A DNA stretch of 64,000 nt from Zygnema cylindricum (Eukaryota; Streptophyta; Zygnematophyceae; Zygnematales; Zygnemataceae): assembly GCA_037447655.1 (NCBI GenBank), contig JBBHKE010002092.1:134327-198326 (forward strand), read 5' to 3'. The position numbers and the translations under genes were made by a program. How positions within the stretch are numbered: the stretch's first letter is position 1; each line of letters starts with the position of its first letter. The notes under the pieces are model-generated. The model saw nothing but the letters and a program-made list of their open reading frames with translations, was not told where the DNA came from and made no database searches. Below, piece by piece: positions 20,838-32,635 of this stretch.

Positions 20838-23562
20838 TGTTGAAATTTATGTATTTTCTAGGTCTGTATTGGAAAAATAAATAGAGTAAGTCAGCAAAGG
20901 CAACCTCTTTCTCCCTCAACTCTCTTCGTCCCCATACTTGTTGCAGTCACTAAAGACTAGTGTTGAGCGTGCTCGAGAATCCCCAGGGAAGGGCCCACAG
21001 CCCGGGGTAGTTGGCCTTGGATTCCTGCAAAGAACCCCCCCCCCCCCCCCCCCCAAATGCGAAAGGCTTCCCAGAATAATGTTCATGCCCCCTGCTGACC
21101 CCCCAATCCTTCCCATAGATATGCATGCAAAGATAGGAGAGACACCGGAACCGGGAGTAAGAGAAAGTGCATGGGGGGGGGGCGAAAAGATCTCTTTTAC
21201 CCCTTACTTTCCCATTAGGCCAGAAAAAGGGATTTGGGTTCTCGCTAATCGGGTCGGTCCTCCAATTTTGTACTTATTCACGGGAAGTCTAGAGCATTTG
21301 TTCCCTCAAAACCCACTGTTTCGATACAAGGAAGTGGCAGTTTTACTCCGAGCAGTTCACGCCAAAGCAAAAGAAACTACAAGCGAATACACAAATGCAC
21401 TACCACGTGGACACATAGAAATAAATAGGAATGGCTGTTTCAGATTTAACAATATCACCTTGACCACAGAAATAAAATATAAGATGGAAGATATAAAAGA
21501 TGGCGAAGCAAGCTTAACATACCCCGGCAATTCACGAGGACAATGAGACAAGGGCGAACTCTCTCCCGATGGTAGTGTAAATAGGTATGATACTCCTTCA
21601 ACCCTCGGTGTCCGCAGTTCGGAACCAACCAGACTCTTCTCAGTTTCAAGCAGCGAAAGATCCAAAAATCACCCAAAGGGACGATAGTGCCAACTACCAG
21701 CCCGAACTATGATTCCCACAATGGACAGATCCAAAACAAAGATGGCAATAGAGTCAAACAAAACAAAGATTCTTCCAAAAGAAAGTTTGTTGGATTTTCT
21801 GAGGGTTTTCACAGGAGATAGTACTGAAAAGCAACCTGTCTCCTTCCGCCCTTAGTGCCTTATACAGCAAAAGCTTGTCCAGTTTCAGGTCCAAAAGTCA
21901 AACCTACGCTATTAGCCAATGAGCGGCCAGCAACGGCAACCGAACTGACATAAGACAAAATAATGTGTACTACACTTGGGGCAAAAAGTTGGACCTCTGA
22001 CTACGGCTAGATCCGCGGCCGGAAGTTATTATTTGTTCCATAGTTTTTAAGACAAAGTACTAAAAGGACACGGAAGTGCCAAGCTTTGACTTAATGTAAT
22101 AAATGAACCACTGGTCAGCTAAACCTGAACTGATTTGCTACAGACAGCTAACAGCATAATCTAGATTACAGTCTTGAAGTCTACGTCGCAATCTACAATG
22201 TACCCCCCACTAGGGCTGGTGGAAGCTAGTGCTATGTAACAGAACGACAATCTTTCAGACGGTAGAACTTTGTCGTCCGGCCTCTGTTAGGCACGAAATA
22301 AAGTGCGTCTTATTCCGTAGAGGAAATACTATAATCCTTCCGGCTTGTTGTGCTTGCTTCTCCGTAATATGAGAACAGTACGGGTAGGAAGGGTACGGAA
22401 ATCCTCGGTAATAAAATGGGGTGCCTGAAAAGCACTCACGCTTGACACCAGAGAGAGAGCTACAGCCATGGCTGTCTAAATAAGATAAGCTATATCGTAG
22501 TTTGTACTAAAAGAGGAGTGCCAGAATCAAGATTAGATCTTAGTACCTACCATCCTTATAGCCTTTAGCTTAAGCCTATAGCTTAGAGGCAACGATGAGA
22601 TGGGTAGGGTAAAAAAGGTATTTATAAGTGCACAAGTAGAGAATTCTAAACTGCTAACCAATAACCAAAACCTGCTCAAGACCAGATTTGAACTAGGGTC
22701 TATATAAGTATTTGTAGTAGTATGCCTTATCCAATAAGGCATTAACGAAATGATACACGTGACGGGTTTTAAAGATTAATAAACATTAACGTGACAGCTA
22801 ATTAACACCAGACTAACGAAGAGGAACAATTCATACATCTACGCGAATTTGAACCGTGTAAAATATGTTTTGATTGAACGGCCAGCATTGTAGCCGCCAC
22901 ATGAAGTAAGCATTTGGCGGCATTCGGAGAAAGCATCACGCGGTGCCACGTGGCGTCACATTATTTGATACCGGAGAAGATGGGAAGAGGAACCATGGCT
23001 CCCGATTTGACAGGTGTCACCTTGTAGACCATGTCGTACAATGGCCATACAATAAGTACATCTCCCATTGTACCTTCTTGTACTATATAGTGTTCTTATT
23101 GGACTAGGGTTTAGTAGTAGGTAGTCGTGAGTAGGCAGACCAAGACTTAGTGATATTTAGGTACCTCTCTCTAAGAGCGCTTGTAACTATAGAGGTCATC
23201 TTTGACCAACCATAACTTAATGCTCGGGTGAGCAAATTCAGTGATTCTTTTTGCTGCGGACTCAAGGGAGTCCAAGCTACCCAGAAGAGTAGTCGGTTAG
23301 AGTCTTTGCGTGCGAGGGTGGCACTTATTCAGTGGGGAAGTCAAAGTGGGGAATATTGTCCAAAACACATTTTCAAGCTTTGCATTCTGTGGTGGAACTG
23401 AGCACACAGAAGGTCTTCTCTTCACTGGGGTGAAGGTGTATTGGGGTTTTGATTGTCAAGGGATCATTCATTTGGGTTTATATCAACTTGGAGTTGGTTC
23501 TATCTAGATTAGCTTCTTTTGGATCTGCCAATTCTGTGGGCAATGGAGCATATATAATTTCA
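20838..23562 (+). repeat. 3' LTR of element A, split by a nested LTR
   Basis: It starts directly after the polypurine tract ACAAGGGGAG and ends TATAATTTCA at 23562. It is interrupted at 20961-22447. The two halves align with the 5' LTR, with duplicated CTAG/CCAG at the break. Confidence 0.9.
20961..22447 (-). repeat. Solo LTR of family D nested in element A
   Basis: 1487 bp, plus-strand reading TGTTGAGCG...GCTTGACA, so bounded by TG/CA. The flanks 20957-20960 (CTAG) and 22448-22451 (CCAG) are a target duplication with one transition. It is the only complete family D LTR in the window and defines that family. It has a C homopolymer at about 21031-21052. There is no coding sequence. Confidence 0.8.
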
Positions 23563-23567
23563 TAAAT

Positions 23568-24934
23568 ATCATTCTATATACATATATTGCTGTCTCCAAA
23601 ACCACTAGATAAGATTGACGGCCAATTCGTACGGCGGTGGCCTGGAGGTCACCAGTTCAAATCCCACTAGTGACCGCTTATATTTTGCAGAAAAACTGCT
23701 CTATTCATCTGCGTGTCTCATTGGCTGCAAGGTGTCGTGCATGTGTCTAATCAAACCAAAAAACATGCAACCCAACCAGCTGTACAGAAAAGGTGACATG
23801 TAACCCAACCAGCTGTACAGAAAAGGTGGAACAAACGAGCAATGAAAATCCTCAAGCAAAAGAATTATAATACAAAGCAAAAATGAATATGACAATGTGA
23901 AAAGGGAATAAGGGGTGGAAAGGATAAAAGGTGGAAGGTGAGTGGGAAGCCGAGAGAGATATCCATTTACAGGAATACTAAGCCGATGGGTAGCCATTAG
24001 GCTCCACAGTCTGGGCTTATTCCTTACATGAGTTAGGTATAAGATTTCGAATAAAGAAAACAAAACCAGAAAAATGCAAGAAGACAACAATAAAAATCTG
24101 CAGAGAATCTGAGATAACTAGATCAGGGCACGCCGATTACAGAAAATTACAACAAGAAAACAAGCAAGGAAAATATGTAGAAAATCCGAAATAACCGAAT
24201 TCTAACAAACAAGTAAAAAGAGCAACAAGAAAATACAAGAAATCAACGTTAAAATCTGCACAGAATCCGAGATAACCGGATTCCAACACATTGATAACGA
24301 ATCGCAGAAAATGATAATATAAAATCAAGCAATGGAAACACGGGAAATGTGTAGAGAGTTCGAGATAACCGGATTCTAACAAACCACAAATAAAATTCAA
24401 CAAAAGCAACAAAAATTATACAATAACAAATCAAACCCTAATTCCCAAAAGGCATCTAGAAAGGTTTAGAAACAACCTGAGAAAGTAGGCAAAATCCACA
24501 CTAAAAGAGGTTGTTGGAGGGATTCCATGCGGACTCTGGCCAAAACAGAGTGAATTAGCTTGTAGGGCTTACAATGAAAGTATAATGAGTAAAGAGAAAA
24601 GCTAAGCACTGAACAAACTAAGGCAGAAAAAGCCTTGCAGGGGAAAAAACTGATAATTTGACTAAGGAAAAAGAAAAGGGAAAGAGACAGAAAAATCTAA
24701 ATCCTCTTGACCAATTCCTGTACTCTCAAATTATGAGAGTAGAAACCTAACACAATCGCCTAAGTACTAACGAAATAGCCAAAGTACTAATTTGTGACAT
24801 TTGCTAACTAACCAATCACGTGAAAGTATTTCACTGCACAATTTACAACTAGTTTGGGTCCTGGCCAATAAGCGACCAAAACCATATGCATACGTTACAA
24901 AATTCACAATCCGCGGATTAAAACCGTTCCTAAT
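23568..24934. repeat. LTR-like and AT-rich sequence with local tandem repeats
   Basis: 23568-23690 resembles LTR G sequence resuming beyond element A and holds a tRNA-like B-box (AGTTCAAATCCC). A 35-bp block (AACCCAACCAGCTGTACAGA...) is doubled at about 23767-23832. From about 24060 to 24400 a motif GAGATAACCGGATTCTAAC recurs four times (about 24109, 24186, 24268, 24362) in A-rich repeats of 75-95 bp. No gene is seen. Confidence 0.5.
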
Positions 24935-26004
24935 TGTAGAAATTAATGGTCCGTTTAAATTTTTTTCTAGGTTTAAATAGAAATATAGAAAAAGTCGAGG
25001 TTGTCTACCTCTAACTTCTCTCTCCAACTTCTCAAACTTGTCGCAGTTACTGAGAAATTGGAGAGGAAGCTAGAGCCATGGCTACCTAGGCTATCTTGAG
25101 GTTTACGGGAAATATATATATTAGTTTATTTACCGTTAGAGGTTTATTTAATAAAAGGATATGTGCTGCCCCCAGGATTTGATCCTGGTACCTGCCAGAC
25201 GGTAAGCAGCCGGTAGCCAGTAGCCTTATCCGTTATGTCTAGACCTAGTGTTACATACTATTGGGTTTGATATTTACTTATACATTACCAAGTAGGATTA
25301 TGCATTTAACTAAAACTATTTACGGGATACATAGATTTAGTAATGTAAAAGTACAGATTGTGGTACGGATAAAGAAACGAATACCGCGCATTTGTTTCTT
25401 TAGAGAAACGAATACCGCGCAGGTATTTATTACGGCTACGATTAAATGTGAATTTAATGGGACGGCCGGAATGAACGCCGAGATTGCGGAAGAGGATTTC
25501 GACGGTTTGTGGTCATTGCCACATCGGATAACATATGGCGGAATAACATTGGATCACGACATCTTCGAGGATTAAGGGAGTAAATCGAGATATACCACGT
25601 GACGACATTTAGGCCATGTCGTACAATATTCTTACAAAAAGTACATCGGCAGCTGTACTTTTGTGTACGAAAGTGGAATATGATTGGCTCCGTATATCAG
25701 TAGATAGAGTCTGTGAGAGAGATATGACTTCCAAAAATTAGGAGATAGGACCCTCTCTCCCAGAGAGCTTCTGTACAAAAGGTCAACTTTGACCCTCCAT
25801 AACTTACTGCTCAGGGGAGCAAATTCACAGATTCTTTTTGCTATCGACTCAGGAGACCCTTGTTTTCACAAGGGTGAAGGTAGTTAGAGTTTTTGTTTGC
25901 CAAGGTGGCAGTTGTTCTTGATGAAACACAAAGGAATCAAAGTTATCCTAGAGGCTTCTTAGAAGCTGTTCACTTTGAGGACTTATGGAGGTCTCAGAGT
26001 TTCA
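24935..26004 (+). repeat. 5' LTR of element H
   Basis: It starts TGTAGAAATT. Stem-loop arms CTCCAACTTCTCA (25022-25034) and TGAGAAATTGGAG (25051-25063). Antisense tRNA-like block about 25165-25245. Hairpins: CTCTCT-CCC-AGAGAG (25753-25767), GGTCAA-CT-TTGACC (25781-25794), TGCTC-AGGG-GAGCA (25808-25821). The GACTC hairpin is damaged here but intact in the 3' LTR (34381-34394). Confidence 0.92.
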
Positions 26005-27070
26005 GGTTATGGGCCCACCCTCTAGGGTACTAATCTTTAATGGAACTGGCTTCATATATTGGGAAAGTATGATGATAGGAGCTCTATGCGAAAAAAGGTT
26101 TTGGGGGATAGTGAGTGGACGGTTGGGGCGTCCATCAAGTCTTGGAATCCCTCCATGGTTTGGAGGAAGCAAATTCACCAGGAAAGAGGATCCACCTTCA
26201 AAGGAGGAGACAAAAGAAGGCGAGGTGGTGGACAAAGGAAAGGAGAAGGAGACGACCACACTAATAGCAACTGGTTCGGCATTCATATCACCTATTCCGA
26301 GGAACGAGGAGAATGATACTGAAACCTAGGACTTCAACAATATGGCGGCAAAGCACTTCATCCTACGCCATCTCACTGAAGGACTTGCATGTCCTCATTT
26401 CCACGTCTAAAGGGCATCCGATCTTTGGATGGCTCTCATAGAGATGTACCGAAGTGGTACGATTCAGCAACAACAGTTGGCTGATCAGAAAGTTAAGGAG
26501 TATGTATACAAAGGGGGGAAGATGTTGGATTTTTGCAATGAGCTTGCTACACTCTTCATGGAGCTAGAGAGTGCGGGAAAAGATTTTAGTGAAAAAGAAA
26601 AGGTTAACTGTTTACTGATGAAGTTACCCGATGAGTTCGAGAACATAGTCAACCGTGTGCAGGACTTGCCGGACTCTAGGTGGATATGGAACTCAGTTTT
26701 AAGGATGATTCTCGTTCGGGAGAATACGATTGAGATCCGAAGGGGAGGAAAGAGTGGCCAAGCCTTGGCAAATGCGACCGATTGGAGGAACAAGGATTCC
26801 CAGAAACCGGTCGGAAACTATTAGGGTAGGGAGCAAAAAAATCAGGCCGACGAGTTCGGACCAAGGGCTCCCAAAGGTTTATGTCATTTTTGTAAGAAAC
26901 CGAGGCACTATATGGCAGAGTGCACTAAGCTAATCGAGCTTCAGTTAAAGGAGGGGCAGATCGGTGGTACCCTGAGAGCAAAGAAAAAGGCCCTTGTGAC
27001 ACAGGTATATGAGGCGGAATCCGAGGACGAGGACGATGAGCTCCTTTTGGATGAGGAGTTGGAGGCGTAA
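25985..27070 (+). pseudogene. Element H gag, interrupted by stops
   Basis: It starts MEVSEFQVMGPPSRVLIFNG with the first codons in the LTR. Capsid helices include KEYVYKGGKMLDFCNELATL. The zinc knuckle is CHFCKKPRHYMAEC, with Arg in place of the usual Gly before His. In-frame stops at 26327 (TAG where TGG is expected), 26408 (TAA), 26821 (TAG) and 27067 (TAA) fit C-to-T type decay. The acidic tail (EAESEDEDDELLLDEELEA) precedes protease. Confidence 0.9.
26005..26019 (+). other. Primer-binding site of element H
   Basis: GGTTATGGGCCCACC abuts the LTR terminus TTTCA. It is the same half-tRNA initiator-Met type site as in E1 and A, with an in-frame ATG. Confidence 0.75.
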
Positions 27071-29278
27071 AACGAGGTCGAAATTCCACGAAGGCAAAAA
27101 TGTGCTTACGGTGGATTGAAAGGTGAAGCAAGCTGGATTATAGATTCAAGTGCCTCCATGCACATGTGTAAAGATAGGCACCTATTCACTAAGATAACAA
27201 AGACTCCCACCGTACGGGGATGGGAGGATAGTCACCACTACTCTTGTAGGATCGGTAGATCTGAAAGTGTTAGTAGAAGGAAAGACATCCATAGTAACAT
27301 TCTCCGATGTATTGTTTATTTCGGAGCTGAACAAAAACCTTATCTCTACATTTGTATTAGATGATAAGGTTTTTTTTACTAACACTAGGGAAGGAGTCTT
27401 TACTGCTAGTTTTGAGGAGGATGTCTATTTCATTGCTGAGAAAGGTAGCCATGGGATGTTTAGGCTGATCTTAAGTAATGAAACGAAGAAACTTTATTAT
27501 GCTGGTGTTCATGATATTATGATGTGGCATAAGAGGCTTGGGCATGTGAATTTAGAAAAGTTAAGAGAGATGAAAAAGATGGGAGTGGTGGAGGGATTAA
27601 GTTTAGTGAGAATGATAATATAAGTGATTGTAGTGGATGTGCTCAAGGTAAAGCACACAGATTACCCTTTCCTAAAACATCCACCTATAAGGGAGAAAAA
27701 ATTCAAGATCTAGTACACAAAGATATTTGGGGACCGGCTAAAGTGCCCTCACTGAGGGGGAAGAGATTTATGATGACTATCACTGATGATTGGTCTCGGT
27801 ATTTCCAGGTGTATTTTTTGAAAAACAAGTCCGAAGCTCAGGATTGTTTTAGATAATATAACGCATGGAGCGAAAAACTCCATGAAACTCCAATCAAGAG
27901 AATAAGGAGTGACAATAATGGAGAGTATACTTCTAACCAGTTTGAGGATTTTCTGAGGGAAGATGGGGTCCAACACCAAAAGACAGTTCCAGAAAACCCG
28001 GAAGAGAATGGGGTAGCTCAAAGGTTAAATAGAACACTAAATGATAGTGCTACAAGTATGCTGTCAGAAAAGAAGATAAGAAAAAGGTTTTGGGCGTAAG
28101 CAATGAACTGTGCTAATTACCTCAAAAATAGAGTTTTTACTTCAGCTATAAAAGATCAAACACCTTATGAGAGATGGACAGGCCGGAAACCAGACATATC
28201 TCACTTAAAGGTTTTCGGCAGTCAAGTATTCAGTCTAGATACAGATCGGTCTATTTGGAAGCTAGATCATAAAGGAAAACCGGGATACTTATTAGGATAT
28301 TATTAGAAGGTTAAAGGATATAGAGTTTATGATCTAAAAAGGGAAGATATAATCTTAGTAAAGCATATAGTAGTTATAGATGAAGGAAAGTCTGTGGATC
28401 CCTACAAATATACAAAGTCAGTAAAAATCAGATTTGTGTCAGAAAATTCCGATGACTTTGAGCTTCCTAACTATCTAGGTTTTAGAGAAGATGATATTCT
28501 TGCAGGTACAAATCAGACCGAAAAGGACTCGGATGTGGAAACTCCAGTGACAACTCTACCCGAAGCGGAAGACGTGGTGGAAATTGATTCGGAATCAAGG
28601 GATAGGGGAGAAGCCGAGATTGTTCGAAAGAATCCACGAGACACATTTATTCGTCCTCAGATTTTGAGGGGGGGAGGAGAAGTAGCAAAAGATTGCAAAA
28701 AAAACAAGTTAATAACAAGGTAACAAAACTATCTCATCAAGATGAACCTCATACTTATGGAGAGGCGATGACTTGTCCAGAAAGAAACCGGTGGAAGACA
28801 GCCATCAATGAGGAGATGGCCTCAATTATGGCAACCGATACTTGGGAGCTGGTGGATTGTCCACCTAACCGAAAACCAATCGGTTGTAAGTGGGTTTTCA
28901 AATTAAAACTGAATCTAGATAACACGATTGAGCGCTACAAGGCCAGATTAGTGGCAAAGGGATTTACACAAAAAGAGGGAATTGACTACGAGGAAACATT
29001 TCCCCCGGTAGTCAAATTTCCTTCCGTCCTTATACTTCTCAGCTTGGCAGCAGCGGAAGACATGGAAGTGCACCAAATGGACATCAAGACAGCCTTTTTG
29101 GATGGAGAATTGGAAGAGGAGATCTTCATGCGACAACCCGAAAGGTTTGTGGAGGAAGGAGAGGAGAGTAAGGTATGCCGACTGATTAAATCTCTTTATG
29201 GTTTGAAACATGCGCCTCGACAGTGCAATAAGAAGCTTGATGAGTTTCTTACCGGTCTAGGATATATCCGGATCAGCT

Positions 29279-30312
29279 TGTTGAAATTGATAGATTTCTA
29301 GAGTATTGTCTAGGTTTGATATATTAATATAAAAAGAAAAAGGACAGACAACTTGCCTCCACCTCCTCTCTCAAACCCCCATACTTGTTGTAGTCACTGA
29401 AGGATAGAGAGGGTGGTTGATCCATGGCTGCCCTAGTCTAACAGGCAGTTTTTTTTAGTAGGTTACTCTAAAAATATACATGACGGACCCGGGATTTGAT
29501 CCTAGTACCTATCGGTCGTCAGGTTGACCGACAGCCGTGAGCTTTATCCAATTAGATTAGGTCCAATGCTATATGTTATGGTATCTGATAGATATATATT
29601 CATTTAGAAAGGAACAAATTCATTTAACTAAAACTGGATACGGCGTGCATAGATACAGTTTTATTAAAGTACGAAGTACGACATCATTTCAAAAATGAAT
29701 ACCACGTATGTTTTTGGCAACGAAACAAATATCGCGCAAGTATTTATAAAGGCTACGATTGCGTCTCATTGCGAATCCGATGGCGCACATCATTGCCGAA
29801 ATCACGGAGTGGTCACCTTGGCATTTTGTGACGTGGCATGACCTAGAGCCACGTGGAGAGATGACATTCGGTCATAGGAATTCCGAAGAATGTACGGACG
29901 AGTAAAAAGCAGACACGCGTCCGCTTAATAGCCTTGTCGTACATAGGCCGTACAAAAGGTACACCGGTAGTAATACTTTTTGGTACGGTACAGTAATGTG
30001 ATTGGTCTGTACTTCAGTAGATAGAAGTTATTAGAGGGAATTAGGACTTAGAAAATTTTGGTAAGTAGTCACCTCTCCCTTTGAGAGTTTATACAAATTG
30101 GCATTTTTACTGCCTCATAACTTATCGCCTGGTTGGGCGTTTTCAGAGATTCTTTTTCCTACGGACTCACGAGAGTCCACGCTGCACACGGGTGCATACA
30201 GATTGTCAGCCTGATTACTTCGGCAGCAGTGGCTGTGTATTAAAGTGGGCTAGTTAATAACTATCTAGAGGCTTCCTGTATTCTGTAGTCCAATGGAGGA
30301 CACAGAATTGCA
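29279..30312 (+). mobile_element. Solo LTR B inside element H RT
   Basis: 1034 bp, TGTTGAAATT...GAATTGCA, flanked by perfect 5-bp duplications CAGCT (29274-29278 and 30313-30317). The RT reading resumes directly after the second copy. Hairpins GGACTC-ACGA-GAGTCC (30163-30178) and TGCAC-ACGG-GTGCA (30183-30196) show paired changes against the LTR A hairpins. Confidence 0.95.
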
Positions 30313-30424
30313 CAGCTCTCATCACTCAATATATGTTTTTGAAGATGATGAAGGTTTTATGTTTATTGCAATTTATGTTGATGATTTGCATGTTTTAAGT
30401 AAATCAATGGAAAAATTAATAAAC

Positions 30425-31778
30425 TGAAAACTGTTGTTCTTTGGTCTAAAATAGACCGCAGAAGCGACCCAAACTATCATGCAAAAAGCTAACCAAAAAT
30501 AGGTCGACGAACAATCATTTGAAATGCATCCTCCATTTAACATACAACAACATTTAGGGTTTCATGGAATAATCAACATAAATAAACCCTATGACAACAT
30601 CTAAGGTTTGATGGAATAATCGACATAAACAAACCCTAGGACAAATGCATAAACAATGCATATCAAACATATATAAAAACATAAATAAATAATAACACAC
30701 AAATGCATCACACATAAACAAGAGTATAATCAAAGTATAATCATTATATCATTCAAAGTGCATGACCTAATCGGCAACCCTAAAATACTACATCTTCGGT
30801 CCCCACTTTACTAACCAGCATTGATGATTAAATTCCTAACAAAGCTCATTCCTATATATACACTTGTGAGCTGTCAATGAATCACTAAGTGTCAAAATTA
30901 CCAAAGTAAATTACATAACTGTCACTAAATCAAACTAATCGTAAGCGTACACCTGAGAGTCAAGCAATCGTAAGCGTACACTTGTCTACAAGTATGATAT
31001 TGTACACACACAAATTAAACTATCAAAACCCTAATTGATCACTTAAATATAAACATCATAATCAACACTAATTTATAATAACGCAAAAGACAAAACAATG
31101 TTACTCCAAATATTTACACCGACGCATCCACATATCCGCGTCATAAGTGACAACTTGCTTAGTCACTCGTAGATAAATCCACATAGTGAACCGACATCGT
31201 ATATGTACGGTCCACCTAATTAACACGTCATCAAACAATATGATCCCTTGGAAATATCGGCGGACGCCATCCGCCTTCCACGTGTACCACGAATCACTTG
31301 TGAAACAATCCGGAACGTCCAAAAATAAATATCGTGTGATTGACGCGATTTCGCGTCACCACTACATAAAAATCTCGGCGGCCTATATCCGCCGTCCGTC
31401 ACTCTTAATCGGCACCCTTGATGTCGCGCCGCGTGGTCATAAAAATCCACTTGTCGAAACCTCGTACAATCGAAATCATTTTCGTACCGCAAGCGCGTCC
31501 CTTGTAATAAATGCGCTTGTCGCATTTTGTTTCGTACGCCATGCGTACATTTTCACACTTCGAAAATTTCAAATCGGATCGCTTCGCGATCCGCCGTCCA
31601 TTTACATTGCGCATTCCGCGCCACTCAATTAGTCCTTCACGTACATTTAATTTTCTTCGTACATTTACTCCCCCAATCCGCAAATCAATTCGAACCTCCA
31701 CACTACATCGCGTAAATGCGCACGCACGCGAACACGCGCACGCACGAAACGCTCCGTACGCACGAAACTAAGTTTTCA
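30425..31778 (+). mobile_element. Solo LTR I inside element H RT
   Basis: 1354 bp with short terminal inverted repeats (TGAAAACT...AGTTTTCA), flanked by TAAAC (30420-30424) and AAAAC (31779-31783), a near-perfect 5-bp duplication. RT sequence resumes after it. Its right half is CpG-rich (CGTACG, CACGCACG repeats), unlike the surrounding CpG-poor old elements, suggesting lower methylation decay or a recent insertion. It has no coding sequence and is unrelated to LTRs A-H. Confidence 0.75.
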
Positions 31779-32635
31779 AAAACAACAAAAACCGATCTTA
31801 AGGGGAGATTTGAAATGAAAGATATGGGGGAAGCAAAATATATTTTGGGAATTCAAGTAGAAACAGACCGAAAAAGAAAGATTATAAGATTGACTCAAAC
31901 AAAAGCAATAGGGAACATGCTTGAAAAATTTCATATAGATAAAGCTAATAGTTGTACAACTCCAATGGAGTTGAAGAAGGGAAGTGAGGGGAGTGAGTAA
32001 GAAGGAGTCATAGTCTTAGACGAGGAATTATTTCCTGAAGAACAGAAGTTCATGCAGACTATTCCTTACAGACAAGTAGTGGGAAGTCTAATCTATTTTA
32101 TGAATTGTACCCGGCCGGATTTAGCTGCAACTGTAGGAGTGCTGAGTAGAAGTCTAAATGCTCCCACTAAGAGAGATATGGAGGCAGCTAAGAGAGTCCT
32201 TAGATATTTATTAGGAACTAGGGATCTATGGTTGCATTTGGGTGGGGAGAATACTGACATCACTACTTGGAGTGAAGCGAGTTATGGTGATGCTCTAATG
32301 AAGAGATGCTTTTCTGGATATGTATTATATGTGGGTGATGGCGCTTGCTGTTGGAGTAGCAAACCGCAAAAAGTTATTGCTCAGTCTACCATGGAGGCTG
32401 AGTATATGGCCTCTTGCTTTGCTGTAAAAGAATTGATGTGGGTCAAGTCTTTTCTTGGTGAGCTTGGTCACCTTAAGAGTGATGTGCATAAATTATTTTG
32501 TGATAATCAGGCATTAATCGCTATTTCTGCCAATCTTAAACTTCATTTTAAAGCCAAACACATGGACATTAGACTCATCTTTGTTAGAGAGAAAGTAGAA
32601 AAAATAATAATCAGTTTAGAGTACCGACCAGATTG

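Larger units (their letters stand above)
17731..23562 (+). mobile_element. Non-autonomous Copia element A with nested LTR
   Basis: 5' LTR 17731-18960 (1230 bp), interior 18961-20837, 3' LTR 20838-23562 (1230 bp once the nested insertion is removed). Target duplication TAAAT is present at 17726-17730 and 23563-23567. The interior is only 1.9 kb: gag plus a degenerate RT/RNase H-derived tail, without integrase. It inserted into LTR G and is younger than it. The two LTRs are similar but not identical. Confidence 0.93.

Noticed and set aside
23600-23670. Genuine tRNA gene
   Set aside because: A B-box-like word is present but no acceptor-stem pairing or full cloverleaf could be drawn. It fits the antisense LTR block better.
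24060-24400. CRISPR-like array
   Set aside because: Repeats are diverged, spacing is irregular (75-95 bp), and this is a plant nuclear context.
25022-25063. Hammerhead ribozyme in the LTR (retrozyme)
   Set aside because: The conserved stem-loop lacks the CUGANGA and GAAA core elements, and the LTRs are about 1 kb rather than about 350 bp.
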